NCBI GenBank assembly: GCA_019775845.1 | Contig: JADQAV010000016.1 | Coordinates: 62,001-126,000, forward strand | Direction: 5' to 3' | Source of the DNA: Myrmaecium sp. VS I D KN 1 | Taxonomy: Eukaryota > Ascomycota > Dothideomycetes > Valsariales > Valsariaceae | Length of the DNA stretch: 64,000 nucleotides | Part shown: one piece after another, positions 22,301 through 34,681 of the stretch | Numbering within the stretch: the first letter of the stretch is position 1 | Layout of the letters: every line of letters starts with the position of its first letter | Position numbers and translations under genes: made by a program | Notes under the pieces: generated by a model | Database searches by the model: none | Told to the model about the DNA's origin: nothing | The model's input: the letters and a program-made list of their open reading frames with translations, nothing else

Positions 22301-25300
22301 TCTCCTTCTTTTCTCCATATGTATACCTACCTTGGTTCTTCATCCGTGACAACACTGGTTTCCGGCATGCCAACCAAGGCACAACACTGTTCCTGAACCT
22401 CCTCCCCATCCCCACTTCCCACGATACCTCACGGACACGGAACCCGTGGTACCAAAAGACCCAAGCGGCCTCCGCATCCGTCTCCATCTCCACACGTTCA
22501 TTCTTCTGCATCGAGCTACCACGGACCGTCCTTGCCTACTTCCCCCATCAGTCGTTCGTGGGTCTTGCCGAATACGGGACCCTTCCATGGGTTCTCCATC
22601 CAGCTTTGGAGCTGTCATACAGCTATATATCAGCTACCTCCTTCCCGTGCCATTTCCCCATCCGTTCTCCTTTTTCCGCCTGATGCTGACACTCTTTAGA
22701 CAGACACCCTGTTCCTCTCTCTTCTGCTGGCCATGCATCACAGAAGAACATCAGCTCTCCTCATCCCTCCCAATGTCCATCTTTTCAGCCTTACGGAGTT
22801 TTACTGCGCAAGTTCGTTGGTATCACAACACCTCTGTCATGGTGAGATGCCCTCGTCGGTTACAGCCCACATTTAAAAGCTGGCTTAGACGACCGCCAGG
22901 ATATACTTGATCCTTTCAACGTAAAGACCTCATCGGCGCATTTGTCTGAGGCATATAATGATGCGCACTCGCCGACGCCATATGTCTGAGAAAGACTGAC
23001 TACGCATTGCTAGATTGCTCCTCACACACATCCTACCACCGCTGCTGAACGCCTCGAGGCAATGATTCATATCCTTCATCGCCTCTCTCTTCTTGTCCAC
23101 TGCCGACTTTCGCTGCACCCGCCACTCGTTTGCCTTTACGAAGATCTCGGCGGTCAGAAGCAGAAGACCCGCACTCCCGCATACCCTCACTCCTCTAAGG
23201 GTGAAGAACACTCGGGCTCGAGTCCAAGAACGCAGCACTACGATCTCGTCATGCGAGTCTCCGCGTCGCCTCCTGTAACAATAGAACTTCCCTATTCCCG
23301 GCCGTTTCCCGCTTCGCCAGACCATACACAGCTTCCCCCCAATACGCTACTCTCAACAGCCGCTCGCTTATGGTTACCCCTCTCCATGCTCCTTCAGCAA
23401 TGATGTAGAAGCAGGATGATACATCGACCTCGTTCACTCCTCAATCCTCGCGCTGCCTACCGACACACACTCCGGCACCGCCTTGACACCGAGTTTCTAA
23501 AACCGGGAAACATCGATACGCTTAAGGTTGGAGGCTGTAAACGCGGCGGCAGTCATACCAGTGCTGGGACTCGTCACCGGGAAAGTGGGGAAGGAGAAGA
23601 TGTGTGTGGTGATAATGTCCCAAGTTGCGGCGCAGAAGACAGAAGGGAGATCGATGGGCAGGGACGCAGGCCGCGGAGGAAGCGGGTCCTAGATGATCTC
23701 TATGGTGGCATGGTGGCGTGGGGCAGATGAATGCAGGTAGGCTTCGGAGTAGACGCAGAGGAGCAGCCATCTGCGAGCGACGTAGTTAATGTTCAGTGAG
23801 ATGAAGAAGATGATCGGCGCACTGCGTGGCGGAAAGAGGGTAAGTGAGTGAGCTCGGGAATCGATGTCTACGTGAGGTTGTCAAAACCGAGAGGTTCTTA
23901 TAGAGAGTACTAGTAGATTGCGTAGGTAACACGACTCAGCTTCACCAGACAGGATCCAATTGCAAAGGCGCAACTGCGTGTACGTGTGCTCAAGAGACGA
24001 AACACTAGTTGCGAAGATCAGGAAGATCGAAGACGATGACGCTTTCAGCTTCCCCCATGGAGAAGGGCGCAGGAGAGGTCATTGTTAGGTATAGTAATGT
24101 ATATGTGCATTTCCGCTACGATACAAACGAGGCGGGTTTGTGAGGGGAGCAATGTAACGGATGGTGGCAGAGGGATAGTGAAAGAAGGAAGGGGAGGTGA
24201 GAAGGTCCAAGGATCTGAGCCCACGAAAGCAACTCTATGTAAATTGCAGTAAGAACACGAAGGATACGTAGAACAGATGCATCAATTGCCAACCGCCAGG
24301 ACGTTTCTGTCCCTCGTATCTAATAAGCCGTCATGCGGAGAACGGGAGGTGGGGTGTGGTGGGGTTACGAGGTGGGGACGGAGGGGTGAGGCTGATGTGA
24401 GGCTGACAACGAAATGGTTGAGTCGTCGTTTTTGTCGGTATCCTGCTGTATCATTCGAGCTGCGTCTGAGATTTGCCGTCGGCCTTGCCGTGCACCAAAC
24501 GCGTTTATCCATGTGTTTTACCGTGCCATAATTTGATCATATATCTGTTCATGTTGCTCTTTTCGTCGGCAGGAGTAATGCGTCCTCCTGTTCCTACACA
24601 GATGATTCTCGCGGCTGCCTCCTCCGTGCTCTTCTCGTCAAGAGGGGTGCACGTATACTTACAGTCATGATTTTATCCTTGGATCTCTTACCACTGTATC
24701 TTGCCAGCAGAACGTCGCCTTGGAAAACGCTCCTGCTCATAGATATACACACATTATGTCGTGGCCTAATCGGATACCGATGTGCATCCGCTCACGCAGA
24801 GTGAGGAACTCCGCGGGAAAGGGAGATCAGATATGTTCTCATATCCATTTTCCCCGTCAGCTGCCAACGGAACAGCATCATACAGCGGGGACGGGGGAGG
24901 GAGACATCAGCAAAGGATGGGGAAAACGCAAGCGCGGGAAGGGATGAAGGGTGGATGTATGTAGGGACGTACTGTACATATACCTTAGACATTAGGTAGT
25001 AGGTATAGTTGCGCGATCCGCATCAACTGTTCCCGGGGAGGAAACTGGGAACCAGTGGGAGGGGGGGGGCGTGGGGGGCCGGGGACCAGAAAGAAGGAGG
25101 ACGAATGAGCACCCTTGAGATGCGGGAAAAATGGCATATACACCGTGCGGATTAGCAGTACGAGGGAGAAAAAGACGACGGCGGGGAAACGAAAGAAGAA
25201 AGGTTATTGAAAGGGGCTTAATGAGGAATATTCTGCGCCTTTTTGGCTCGATAAGGGAGGCCGAAGAGAGACTGAGTGGAACAGAAAGAGGAAGATATAA

Positions 25301-25803
25301 AAAAGGAAACAGGGATATGTGAAATCGAAAACAAGAAGGTATAAACAGGTCAAAATGTAAAAACGCGGGAAAATTGAGATAGTTTCTTCCTGCAGCGACA
25401 CAGAGTGAATCGGGAATGCTATATTTTCTGTAGGATATGAAGCCATGCATGCAAGATTGATACAGATAAGTATGCCAACGCATGGGAAAGCTGCGGAGAG
25501 GTGTGAGTAGCTGCGACATTATGGAGGCGTGAGACCCAATCCGGCGCCGGCCAAGGGATGTCAATCCTCCCCCTTGAATCCTAAAAAGCGCCTGCTATAA
25601 AAAGATGGGAAGAAATAGAAGGAAATACGGTAGTTTTCAAGATCCGCTCTCCTAACGCCATCGCAATACGCCGGGAGGCCCAAACAAGTTGATCGAATCG
25701 ATCGGGTGGTATGAGTGTGTATATGCAGGGGACCGCTTATGACGTGATATCCTTTCAACAAGGGCATATGGGTGGGGTATCTCGGAGTTGTAGTGGCATC
25801 CTG

Positions 25804-27926
25804 TCATTGTCGGCTTCCAGGGCGGTTCTTCTTCATGTTCTCTTTGCATTCGTCGCAGTACCACTTGGCTAGTAAAGATAGTTAGCCACCTCCCCGTCGC
25901 ACGGCGCGGAGATGGAGACTTACTTTTCGAACTGGGAGCCTTACTCATCCCGACGCAGTCGAGATGGAACCATTCGCGCGGGCACTCGTCGTTGTCGCAC
26001 GCCACCATGTCGCCGTAACTGACGCCGTTGCAGTAACAGTACCTTGGCTCGTCGCCGTCCTCTCCGACCTCTTCCGAGAGTTCGCCCGCTTGGCTACTGT
26101 TGTCCTCCGCATGGAGACGGACAGCAGCGGCGCTTTGCAAAGCGGAGGCGCCCTTCTTGTGGGAGCGCTTGACCTGCGTGTTGTTTGTAGCGACGACGAT
26201 GGTTGGATCTGGAGATTGTTGTCCGCTTCCGTTGTGATTCCGCGTGCTTCTGCTCCGCGCCATAGGAACTTCCGGAAAAGTTGCCGTGTTCGGCGTGGCC
26301 GTCTTAGAGCTCCGACCCCCTCTCGTTGTTGCGGGGGCGTCTGTCATGTCAGTGTCCTGCACTTCATTGTTCTCCTTTTTCAACCCGGCACTTTCAGCAT
26401 TCTCGGCAGGCCCATTATCTGCGACCTGCGGCACGGATCCAGAGCTGGTATTATCCTTTCCGACGATGGTAGGTCGGCTGATCCCGGCAGCCTGCTCTAG
26501 TTCCTGAATAGCATTTACAGGACGATTGGAAGCAGATGATGAAGGACGGTTGCGAGAGACTTCTTGCGTAGCCGGCAATGAGGGGGTTGTATTGGAGTTC
26601 TGCCGAGCGCGCGAAGCTTGCGGCCTTGGAGCCGGTGGCTCTTTCGCAATACCACTCGTAAGCGGTGACGAAGCTAATGGCGGAGAAACACCGACAGCCT
26701 GGGTTCTGCGGGGAATTAGTAGGAGAGACGAGAGATACCAGTCTTCGAGCGTACCTTTTCTTGGGTTGAACCGGCGCCGGCGCTGTCCTGGGCTTCTTCT
26801 TGCTTCCTTCGGCCGCTGGTGTCTCCCGCGGGCTATTCCTACCGCCAGCACCACCGTTGACTACAGAGCCACTCATTGTACGTTCCATTGCGGGGGCAGT
26901 AGCTTTTTCCGTCTTCTTGCGTTTACCTGACTGAGCGACCCCGTTGCTAATGCCGAGACCAAAGGCTTTCGGATCAGAAGCTCCAGCTGCTTCGGCGCCC
27001 TTGCGCGCCCGGTTGGTCTGCGTTTTCTTGGTAGGACGGTTGTCATCAAAGTCAGAGTCTGCGTGTTGGTGTCTGCCCCTCTTTGCCAACATGGCCTCAC
27101 GCCGCGCTTCACTTCGCGAGGCGGCCAGATCGCCTTCGTGAACAGCGGCCGCAGCCGCCGCTAGGTTATTCGCGGAAGCAACCTCGCGCCGAGAGCGTTC
27201 ATTTGTAGTGCCGCCCTTTTTCTTCTCTTCTTTGTCGGCATATGCCCAGTGGGTTGTACTTCCCCAGCGTGCTTCTTCGCTGATTTCGTTCTCAACGTGC
27301 GGGAACGAGCTATCCATGCGTGCCAGGACCTTATTCTTCGTCTGGTTCGCAGACGTTAAGACGACAAGTTTCTCATCAAGTGTTCCCAGCATCGAGGCGA
27401 TCGTCATCCGAAGACGGAAGAATAGTTGGCGACGTTGGAGCTCCGCTTGCTCTTCGGGAGGCAGGGTGTTGAAATTGTCAGGAAAAAGCTCGACGGCGAG
27501 CTGCTGGTGCAGCGAAGCGCTATCATGGTATTGGGATCCAGTGACACTACCGGTCACACTATTGTTAGCTGTGAGTGTCTGTGGGTTTTGAGAGGTTTGC
27601 TGGGGTCGGACTGCAGGGACTGGCCGCCGCGCGATTTGGTCCAAGAGCGATTGTAGCTCTCGCTCGGGCTCGTGTATTTTCGCCTCGACTTCTTTGAACA
27701 TGGAAAAGTGTTTGATCAGTTCCTTAGGCATCGCCTCGACTGAGTCAGTGAAGTGAGTTATTGCTGGATAGAAGCCCGGCGTGGTATTGCTGGACGACGC
27801 TTGATCGGCGCCTCCGAGGGAGCCCACACGGCCGGTCCAGGTACGCGCATAGTAGTTCGTCGGTCGAGTAGTGCTCGTACGCACTTGTCGCGTGGACTGT
27901 CGACGATTCGGTGCTGGAGCCGACAT
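25804..27926 (-). CDS. ING-family PHD-finger chromatin protein
   Basis: Three exons, complement(25804..25868, 25924..26705, 26755..27926), give 672 residues. The N-terminal ING dimerisation region lies at about 55-235, beginning HFTDSVEAMPKELIKHFS and including MTIASMLGTLDEKLVVL. A long basic, Ala/Ser/Pro-rich disordered linker follows. The C-terminal ING-type PHD finger (about 610-665) is a complete C4-H-C3: YCYC, ACDNDEC, WFHLDC, WYCDEC. The last intron splits the finger, and the restored codon gives KTKWYCDECKENMKK. ING proteins read H3K4me3 and recruit acetyltransferase (NuA3, NuA4) or deacetylase (Rpd3L) complexes. Which of Yng1, Yng2 or Pho23 this corresponds to cannot be settled here; the length and linker resemble the long mould proteins. 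It is divergent from yme1 across 1.4 kb. Confidence 0.92.
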
Positions 27927-29326
27927 TATGAAGGCGACTTGAGTGGTAGATTGAGCAGCGCGCCCGTGAATGTATCGGAACTCGACGGTGAGGGATGGCG
28001 CTCTGCGTCCTCGCAGCGTCTACGAGTTGGACTAAGAGTAAGACGTGGAGAAGAGGAAATGGAGACTGGACAAGCGAACATGCGACTTGCGACGCTCACC
28101 AAGCAGGCAGCTTTGACGCACCGAGACAGCGTGAATAGGGTGAGGGGTGACAGTGACAGACGGACAGCGACCGCGGGAGCGACAGCTCCGATTTACTGTG
28201 AGTGGATGCAAACAGTGCAAACTCGACACGGTAGGGTGGCTGTGATAAGATAACCGGCAGAGGGATGGGCTGTCGCGCGTCATCAGGCCTGCCGAACGGG
28301 CTTCTCCCCGCAACCCAACCTCAACTCATGAAGTATTGCAAAAATCGGCCAATATAGCGGGTATGTCCATTGACGGCTTGCTATATGGGCTATAATAGCA
28401 TCCGTAGTCTGGCACCCACTCTCTCCCTTGCGATCTGTATTCACGCTTTTACCTCGCATCCAGTCCGGGGGCGCAACTTGAGTTTGGGAATGCCCTCACT
28501 ATTCGATGAACATGCACGAGTATTTATTTCCCACGAGTTACAATTTCATGCAAAGCAGAGCGAGCGGCAGTGGCTCAATAGGTTCGGCAGTTGCAGCAAT
28601 AGTTGGAGACAATAGTAACATCGTCTGACTGTGGTGACACTCCGCACACCATTCTATTGTCCCGTCGTTCATTGCTTCCGAGAAGCTAGTAGTAAGCATG
28701 CCTTCATCTGAAGAAACAAGTAGAGGCAAGCTGATGATGAATGCGGATCCACCGCGATCTTGCCGGGGGCTCATGTTAGAAACAAGCCACCGTTCTTCCC
28801 CTGAGTAGATAGAGAAAAGAGGCTTATGATTGGTATAGTAGATATACGTGCTATAAATACTGAACGTAGAGTTAATGTAGATATCTCAATACTCAAAGAG
28901 AAGGATATGCTGATAGTGGAGGGGTATAACTTGTCCATGATGAAGAAGGACCAAGGGTGGCAAATAAAGGATTCCCAGCAGTGACAATTTGTCCATTTCT
29001 TGGAGCTTGTGCTGATATTTATTTTATTGTCTTTATATCCCATGAGGCACAGTGAGTGGAGGAAAGCGTTGGAAGGCGGCAAACGGCCGTCGCCGAATGA
29101 CGGCGGGAGATCCACGCCAAGCCATATTATATCAGCACCTCCAAGCGTGGCGAAGGCGCATCTCCGTCAACCCGTGAGTCTTTCGACTCGATCTTCATCA
29201 ACGCCGCCTATTCTTTCGTCTGCCATACTTTGCACCCTGCCTGTCTCTGGCTTTCACTCCTTCTGGGCGGCAGGTCTGGCAGTTTAACAGCATATTTCGC
29301 GGCGATAGCCGCCTACACACTCCGTC
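27927..29326. promoter_or_regulatory. Divergent promoter region, ING gene / yme1
   Basis: This 1.4-kb space holds both promoters and leaders. Open frames are short and unconvincing. A/T content rises at about 28780-29030. No specific factor site is evident. Confidence 0.45.
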
Positions 29327-31889
29327 ATGGCCTTTCAAGCTCCGCTCACCCTATCCGTAAGTGCTCCCCGCTGGCAGCAGTCGCGCCGCAGTTCCGCTGA
29401 CCTCTGTATAGATCCAGAACATGGTGACCGCCACTACTGAGTTATGGCCCTCGATGTCTGCTGTAATTCAGACGCCGTGGGGGTCTGGCCGTCTACGCCG
29501 CGGCACTCTCGTCTCCGCCGAAGAGCGCGCTGCTCCCCAGCATACCTTCGCTCCGATGAAGCCGCAGGTCGCTAAGGCAGCGTCATCGGTGCAGCTGCCC
29601 GAATGGCTGAACTCAGAGACAATCTCGGCCCTGCGCATCCGCTCGCAGACCCAGCCTTTTCAGTCAATCCCGACGGCTTCTGGCATATTTTCATCGGTTC
29701 ACCGGCGTGGTCTAGGGCTCTGTACGCCATTCGCATCCAGAGCTATGCCCGGTCTTTACAACGCGCGTTCCTACTCTTCTCTCAGTCGCATCATCTCTCC
29801 GAATCTTCGTCCCATTTCAAGGACCGGACAGCTGGGATTAATGCAACAGCGATCGTTCTTCGGCATCGGTGGCAACACCTCACGGAATCTTCTTGCGCAC
29901 ATGGAACAGACTGCCAACAATCACCCCCAAAGCGCTACCGCACAGAACGCGTTTTACTCCGCTTTGCTCCGCGCAAACATGCCCGAAATTGTTGTGGAAC
30001 GCTACCAGACCGGCCGGTTTGCATCGAACCCCGCTTGCGCGCAGCTGTATATACGTGCCTTGGAACAGATTGGACAAACAGAAAAGGCCTCGGCTTTCCA
30101 AAACGATATGGGCTCTACCGGAAAATCTTCCCTTAGTCAGAATCAGCTCCAGGCTGTGGGTCAAGCTGTTGGCGCCCGCGTCCGAGGCGGCAACGTATCC
30201 GTCGCTCGCAACGGCTCCGGCGCAAGGGAAAGTCCGCTCTACGTTGTGGTCGAAGAATCATATGGCAGTACAATCTTCAAATGGGTCAAGTTCCTCTTTT
30301 GGTTTGGTCTTATCACCTACTTCTCGCTTGTTGCCGTCACCTTAATTATCGAGGCAAGCGGGGTGCTGAAGAAGGTCGGTGGGGCCCAAAACGCAGAGGC
30401 AAAGCCTGAGCTTCAGACCACTCGATTCAGCGATGTCCACGGCTGCGATGAAGCCAAGGAAGAGTTACAGGAGCTGGTTGAGTTCCTCAAGGCTCCTGAC
30501 AAATTCTCGACCCTCGGCGGAAAGCTTCCTAAAGGTGTCTTGCTCGTTGGTCCTCCTGGAACCGGTAAGACTCTCTTGGCCCGTGCTGTTGCTGGTGAAG
30601 CTGGCGTTCCATTTTTCTACATGTCTGGCTCCGAATTTGACGAAGTATACGTTGGCGTTGGTGCTAAGCGTGTCCGGGAACTGTTTAACGCTGCTCGTGC
30701 CAAGGCCCCGTCCATTGTCTTCATTGACGAACTCGATGCCATAGGCGGCAAACGCAACGACAGGGATGCCGCTTATGTCAAGCAGACTCTGAATCAGCTT
30801 CTTACCGATCTTGACGGCTTCGACCAGAACTCCGGTGTCATCTTCCTGGCTGCTACCAACTTCCCTCAACTTCTCGACAAGGCATTGACGCGTCCTGGAC
30901 GCTTCGACCGAAGCATCACTGTCCCGCTCCCGGATGTCCGAGGCCGCGTGGAAATCCTGAAATACCACATGCGCAACATCCAGGTTGGCAATGACGTGGA
31001 TGCGGCGCTTATTGCTCGCGGAACTCCTGGATTCTCCGGTGCCGAGCTTGAGAACGTTGTGAACCAAGCAGCTGTACATGCCTCTAAGAACAAGCAGAAC
31101 AAGGTAACCATGAAGGACTTCGAATGGGCCAAGGACAGGATCATGATGGGCGCCGAACGTCGCAGTGCTGTTATTCAAGAGAAGGACAAGATCATGACAG
31201 CCTACCACGAGGGCGGCCATGCCTTGGTTGCCATGTTCACCAAGTACACTGACCCCCTCTACAAGGCGACCATCATGCCTCGCGGTCATGCCTTGGGCAT
31301 CACGTTCCAGCTGCCTGAAATGGACAAGGTCAGCATGGCTAAGAAGGAATACCTTGCAAAGATCGATGTCTGCATGGGCGGTAAAGTTGCCGAGGAGTTA
31401 GTTTACGGACCGGATGATGTCACCAGCGGCGCCTCCAGCGACATCCAGCAAGCGACACAGATTGCCTTCGCAATGGTGACTCAGATGGGCATGTCCGAAG
31501 AACTGGGCAACGTCGACCTGTACAGCGATTACGACCGCCTCTCCGCCCTGACGAAACAACGCATCGAAAAGGAGGTCCAGCGCATCATCGAAGAGTCGCG
31601 CAAGCGCGCCACAACGCTCCTGACCGAGCGACGCAAGGAGCTCGATCTGTTAGCCAAGGCCCTCGTTGAGAACGAGAGCCTGACGAAGGAGGAGATGGAG
31701 AAGGTGGTGAAGGGCGAGAAATTGCCGGATCGACTGCACTCGCTTAGCGGGGTGCCCATCAAGATTCCCGAGATACCCTTCCCGCCCGCTGTCGTTCCGC
31801 CCGGTGGCGCGGGCGGGAGCGATGGCGGAAAGGGCGGAGCCGGCGTGCCGGGTCAGCAGGGACCCGGGGCGTATCCGGGTAATGTGTGA
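29327..31889 (+). CDS. yme1: Mitochondrial i-AAA protease Yme1
   Basis: Two exons, 29327..29356 and 29412..31889, give 835 residues. The first exon is only 30 nt and encodes MAFQAPLTLS. The 55-nt intron has a GTAAGT donor and TATAG acceptor, and an in-frame ATG also lies just inside exon 2. Residues 1-150 are a Ser/Arg-rich mitochondrial presequence region. One transmembrane segment follows at about 290-325 (FLFWFGLITYFSLVAVTLII). The AAA+ module has Walker A GPPGTGKT (about 390) and Walker B IVFIDELDAIGG (about 445). The second region of homology includes ATNFPQLLDKAL and RPGRFDR. The M41 zinc-protease domain carries HEGGH at about 609. Yme1 forms a hexamer facing the intermembrane space that degrades unassembled inner-membrane and intermembrane-space proteins. 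The short Gly/Pro-rich tail is common in fungi. Confidence 0.97.
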
Positions 31890-33246
31890 TTAATCTTTCT
31901 TACTCATCTTTGATCTCATGTACGTTTTACAGACGGGGTTTTGAAGGGGAGCAAGAGGTGGAAAAAAGTTGAACGGTGAACGGACGAAGCCCGTTCAAGA
32001 CTGACGATCGTTTCGGTCGAGCCTTGGTGCGCATACTGGAAAAGCAATCCCATGAAAGAGGTTTCGAGATGATGCCTTGGATTGCTTGCACCGGCCGACG
32101 TCCTCCCGCCCCGCGATCTATCCTGACATTGCGGGGAGCGGGAAGGTGATGCGGTATCGTTGAAAAGCGAGAGGTTGGGTGCTCCGTCATCACTGGTGCG
32201 GTTTGTTCCCGCGTCGAGGACTCGTTTCTTTTCCTTTTGTTGACGTTGACGAAAGCGCCTGGTTGGCTATTTTTGATAGCAACTATTGCATACTTACACT
32301 AGTACTGTACTCATCACTACTTGTATCATACCAAATCACCCGCAATCTTCTCAAGTATCCCTTCTCTCGTTCTGTTCATCTCATTGCTGCTGCCTTCCCG
32401 TGGCCCCCTCGTCATATCGTGTCTTGTCCGGTCGTCAGTCCGTCTCTTCTTTCCCCGGGTACCAGAGTCTCCACCAAGAAACTCATGACGCAGAAGCTCG
32501 TCCGCAGACGCTCGCCGTGCCCGATCCATCCGCAGCATCCGCTAAAGAAACGACGCGAAGCGCCGCACATCTTGCGTGTCAAACGCGGGCATCCGCTCCC
32601 GCAGGTACTGCGTGAAGCGGCTGGCGGCTTCCTGTTGAAGTAGAGGTGGTGATAATATCAAGATATATTTCCATTTCCTCGACTGAAAGTAAATCATTGA
32701 GTTGGAGTAAAGAGCAAAATGAAGCGAAATTCTAAACAATCAACGGAGCACTTTTTCCAGACGATGGCATGTGGTGGGAACTAAACGGTCCGAGGTCATA
32801 GGGAATAGTCTTCAGAGCAACGACTTTTTGATAGCTTTGACATGATTCAAACCACATGAGTTCGAAGACTCCTCTCGGAAGATGCCAGATGATCTAAAGA
32901 TTCCAATATGGTGTTTTCGATGCACTACTGCAGGATCTTGTGATTTGGTGCTTGCGTTCACAGCTCAACGTGCAGCCTCAAAAGAGGGCGACGGCATCAT
33001 CAGGCAGTGATGTGAGTATGGATAGTGAATTGTTGGTGTTCGACAAATCGGCCCGGGGTGAATTCCAGGTACTTGACAGCGCTGATGCCGATGATTAATT
33101 AAATATGGGGAAAGGGACGGCGTCATCCTATCGACCCCTCAACACCACACCACCACCCATTTACCCCTCATCTTCCTGCCATAGCATACATCTCTACACT
33201 TCACCTTCACCACAACCAACCCTCACACTTCCCTAACCTCGCCAAC
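31890..33246. other. Intergenic, yme1 3' side and ABM-gene promoter
   Basis: These 1.36 kb contain no credible coding sequence. The last 120 bp before the next start (about 33127-33246) are a C/A/T leader almost lacking G, ending GCCAACATGG, typical of highly expressed ascomycete genes. Confidence 0.55.
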
Positions 33247-33793
33247 ATGGTCTACACTATCGTCGTCCACCTCTACGCCAAGGACTCCCCCGAGGCCATC
33301 CAGAAGATCAGCAACAAGCTGATCGAGGCCTCGCGTGTCTACAGCAAGGACAAGGAGACTGTAAGGCATTGCTCGCCCGTTGCAGGGCTTCCCATTGCAG
33401 ACGACATTGTTACGCTGACCACCCCCAGCTCTCCTGGTTCGTCATGCAGGACCACAAGGATCCCCGCGCCTTCACCATCGTCGAGCGGTACGAGCAGGAA
33501 AGCGTACGTGACCCATTCCCATGGGCATTTCCACATCAACCCCCTCAACCCGGCTTGTTTCTCGCCGAGGGTCCGGGGAGAGACAGGCCACTACGACGAC
33601 TGCACGACATATAGAAAGCCGAAAGAGAAACCCTGTACTGATGAATCGCCCCCAAAAACAGAGCCAGAAGTACCACCTCGAGAACCCATACTGGAAGACC
33701 TTTGACCCCTACGTCATCCCCTTGCTCGAGAAGCCCATGGACCTCCGCCGGTTCAACGAGCTGGACACCAGCAAGGACGTCGTCGTTGAGTGA
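33247..33793 (+). CDS. Small ABM-domain (dimeric alpha-beta barrel) protein
   Basis: Three exons, 33247..33360, 33429..33503 and 33662..33793, give 106 residues, all junctions in phase 0. The sequence VYTIVVHLYAKDSPEAIQKI, SWFVMQDHKDPRAFTIVERYEQES and YHLENPYWKTFDPYVIPLLE follows the antibiotic biosynthesis monooxygenase (ABM) pattern: two strands flanking a helix, then an aromatic-rich segment and a last strand. Family members are often cofactor-free mono-oxygenases or heme-degrading enzymes that work as dimers, but many small fungal ones have no known substrate. The G-poor CA-rich leader and GCCAACATGG start context suggest strong expression (inference). The second intron is 158 nt, larger than its neighbours. 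The gene converges with the OCD-family gene. Confidence 0.85.
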
Positions 33794-34681
33794 ATGTAGC
33801 CTTCTCCTCCATCCTTTCCTTCTTTCTTTCCCCCTTTCCCACCTCCACACGTTCCTTCTCCGTCCCTGTCCCCTTATCCTCTCCTTCCTCTTCACGACCG
33901 AAAATGAGAGCCGGGGAAGAGTCAAATGCAAGGAAAGAACTCCGAGCCTAAATCTCCGTTCTCCTCCGCACAGCGTTCGGCACGACCCACTACCCCGGCA
34001 TGCGACATCCGCCGAAAACGACCTGAGAAGGGAACAGAAAGAAAAACGAAAACGAAAATGGGCGACCACGAGAGGGAGAATCACAGAGGCTGAAAGGTTT
34101 TGTGGGGAAGGCTAGTCAAGGGGAAAGCGGAAAGAAGAAAAGAAAGTCATCTGCTGCCGAATTATAGAGCTCATCATCGAATAGAAGGGGGGATGTGATT
34201 TGATATGCATATAGAATTGGCAATACAAAGAATTATAGACATCCGGAGAGTTTCAATCAGCAAGATCGTCATGCCGGCACGCGATTCGGATTTCGAAAAA
34301 AAAGGTTCATCAGGTGTCCTCTTGTACCATCTCCGACCATCGGCGCGGACGTCCTCGGGAAAGAGAGGCGACCGGGAGTTACCCCGCCCCCGCCACAGCC
34401 TCGTTGCTTCCCGGGAATGCTCTTGTTGTCATACCACCACCACACCATCAACGCTCTGAAAATATCATGTCCGAAATTACTGTTGTTCATTATATAAAGT
34501 GCGTAAATATTTATGAGATAATGTCGAGAATGTAATGACATGTCGTTCCCGTGATTATGATCGTGACCTTCCATCCATCGTACAACAGCGCCAGATCGCC
34601 TTCCTAGGAAAGAAAGGGCAAGAAAAAAAGAGAAAAAAAAGGCAAGGCAAAATCGTCAATCCGTCCTGAATTCCGAGGCGA
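33794..34681. other. Convergent 3' region, ABM gene / OCD gene
   Basis: This 890-bp space contains the 3' flanks of two converging genes. It begins C/T-rich after the ABM stop and becomes A-rich near 34600-34660. No coding or RNA gene was seen. Confidence 0.5.

Larger units (their letters stand above)
14804..25803. other. 11-kb gene-poor region upstream of vosA
   Basis: No protein family, tRNA or rRNA was recognised on either strand. Open frames up to about 340 codons exist, but they overlap each other, are compositionally odd (Arg/Gly/Pro- or Ser/Leu-rich) and run through microsatellites. The region sits between the 5' end of vosA and the 3' end of the ING gene, which are co-directional, so most of it is formally vosA upstream sequence. 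It contains tetranucleotide and dinucleotide repeats near 19.1-19.3 kb and several polypyrimidine and purine patches. A very long regulatory region or leader, a non-coding transcript, or an unrecognised fast-evolving gene are all possible. Confidence 0.6.

Noticed and set aside
24992-25564. 190-codon hydrophobic minus-strand frame
   Set aside because: Phe/Leu/Ser-rich translation of a polypurine plus strand; membrane-like appearance is an artefact of pyrimidine codons.
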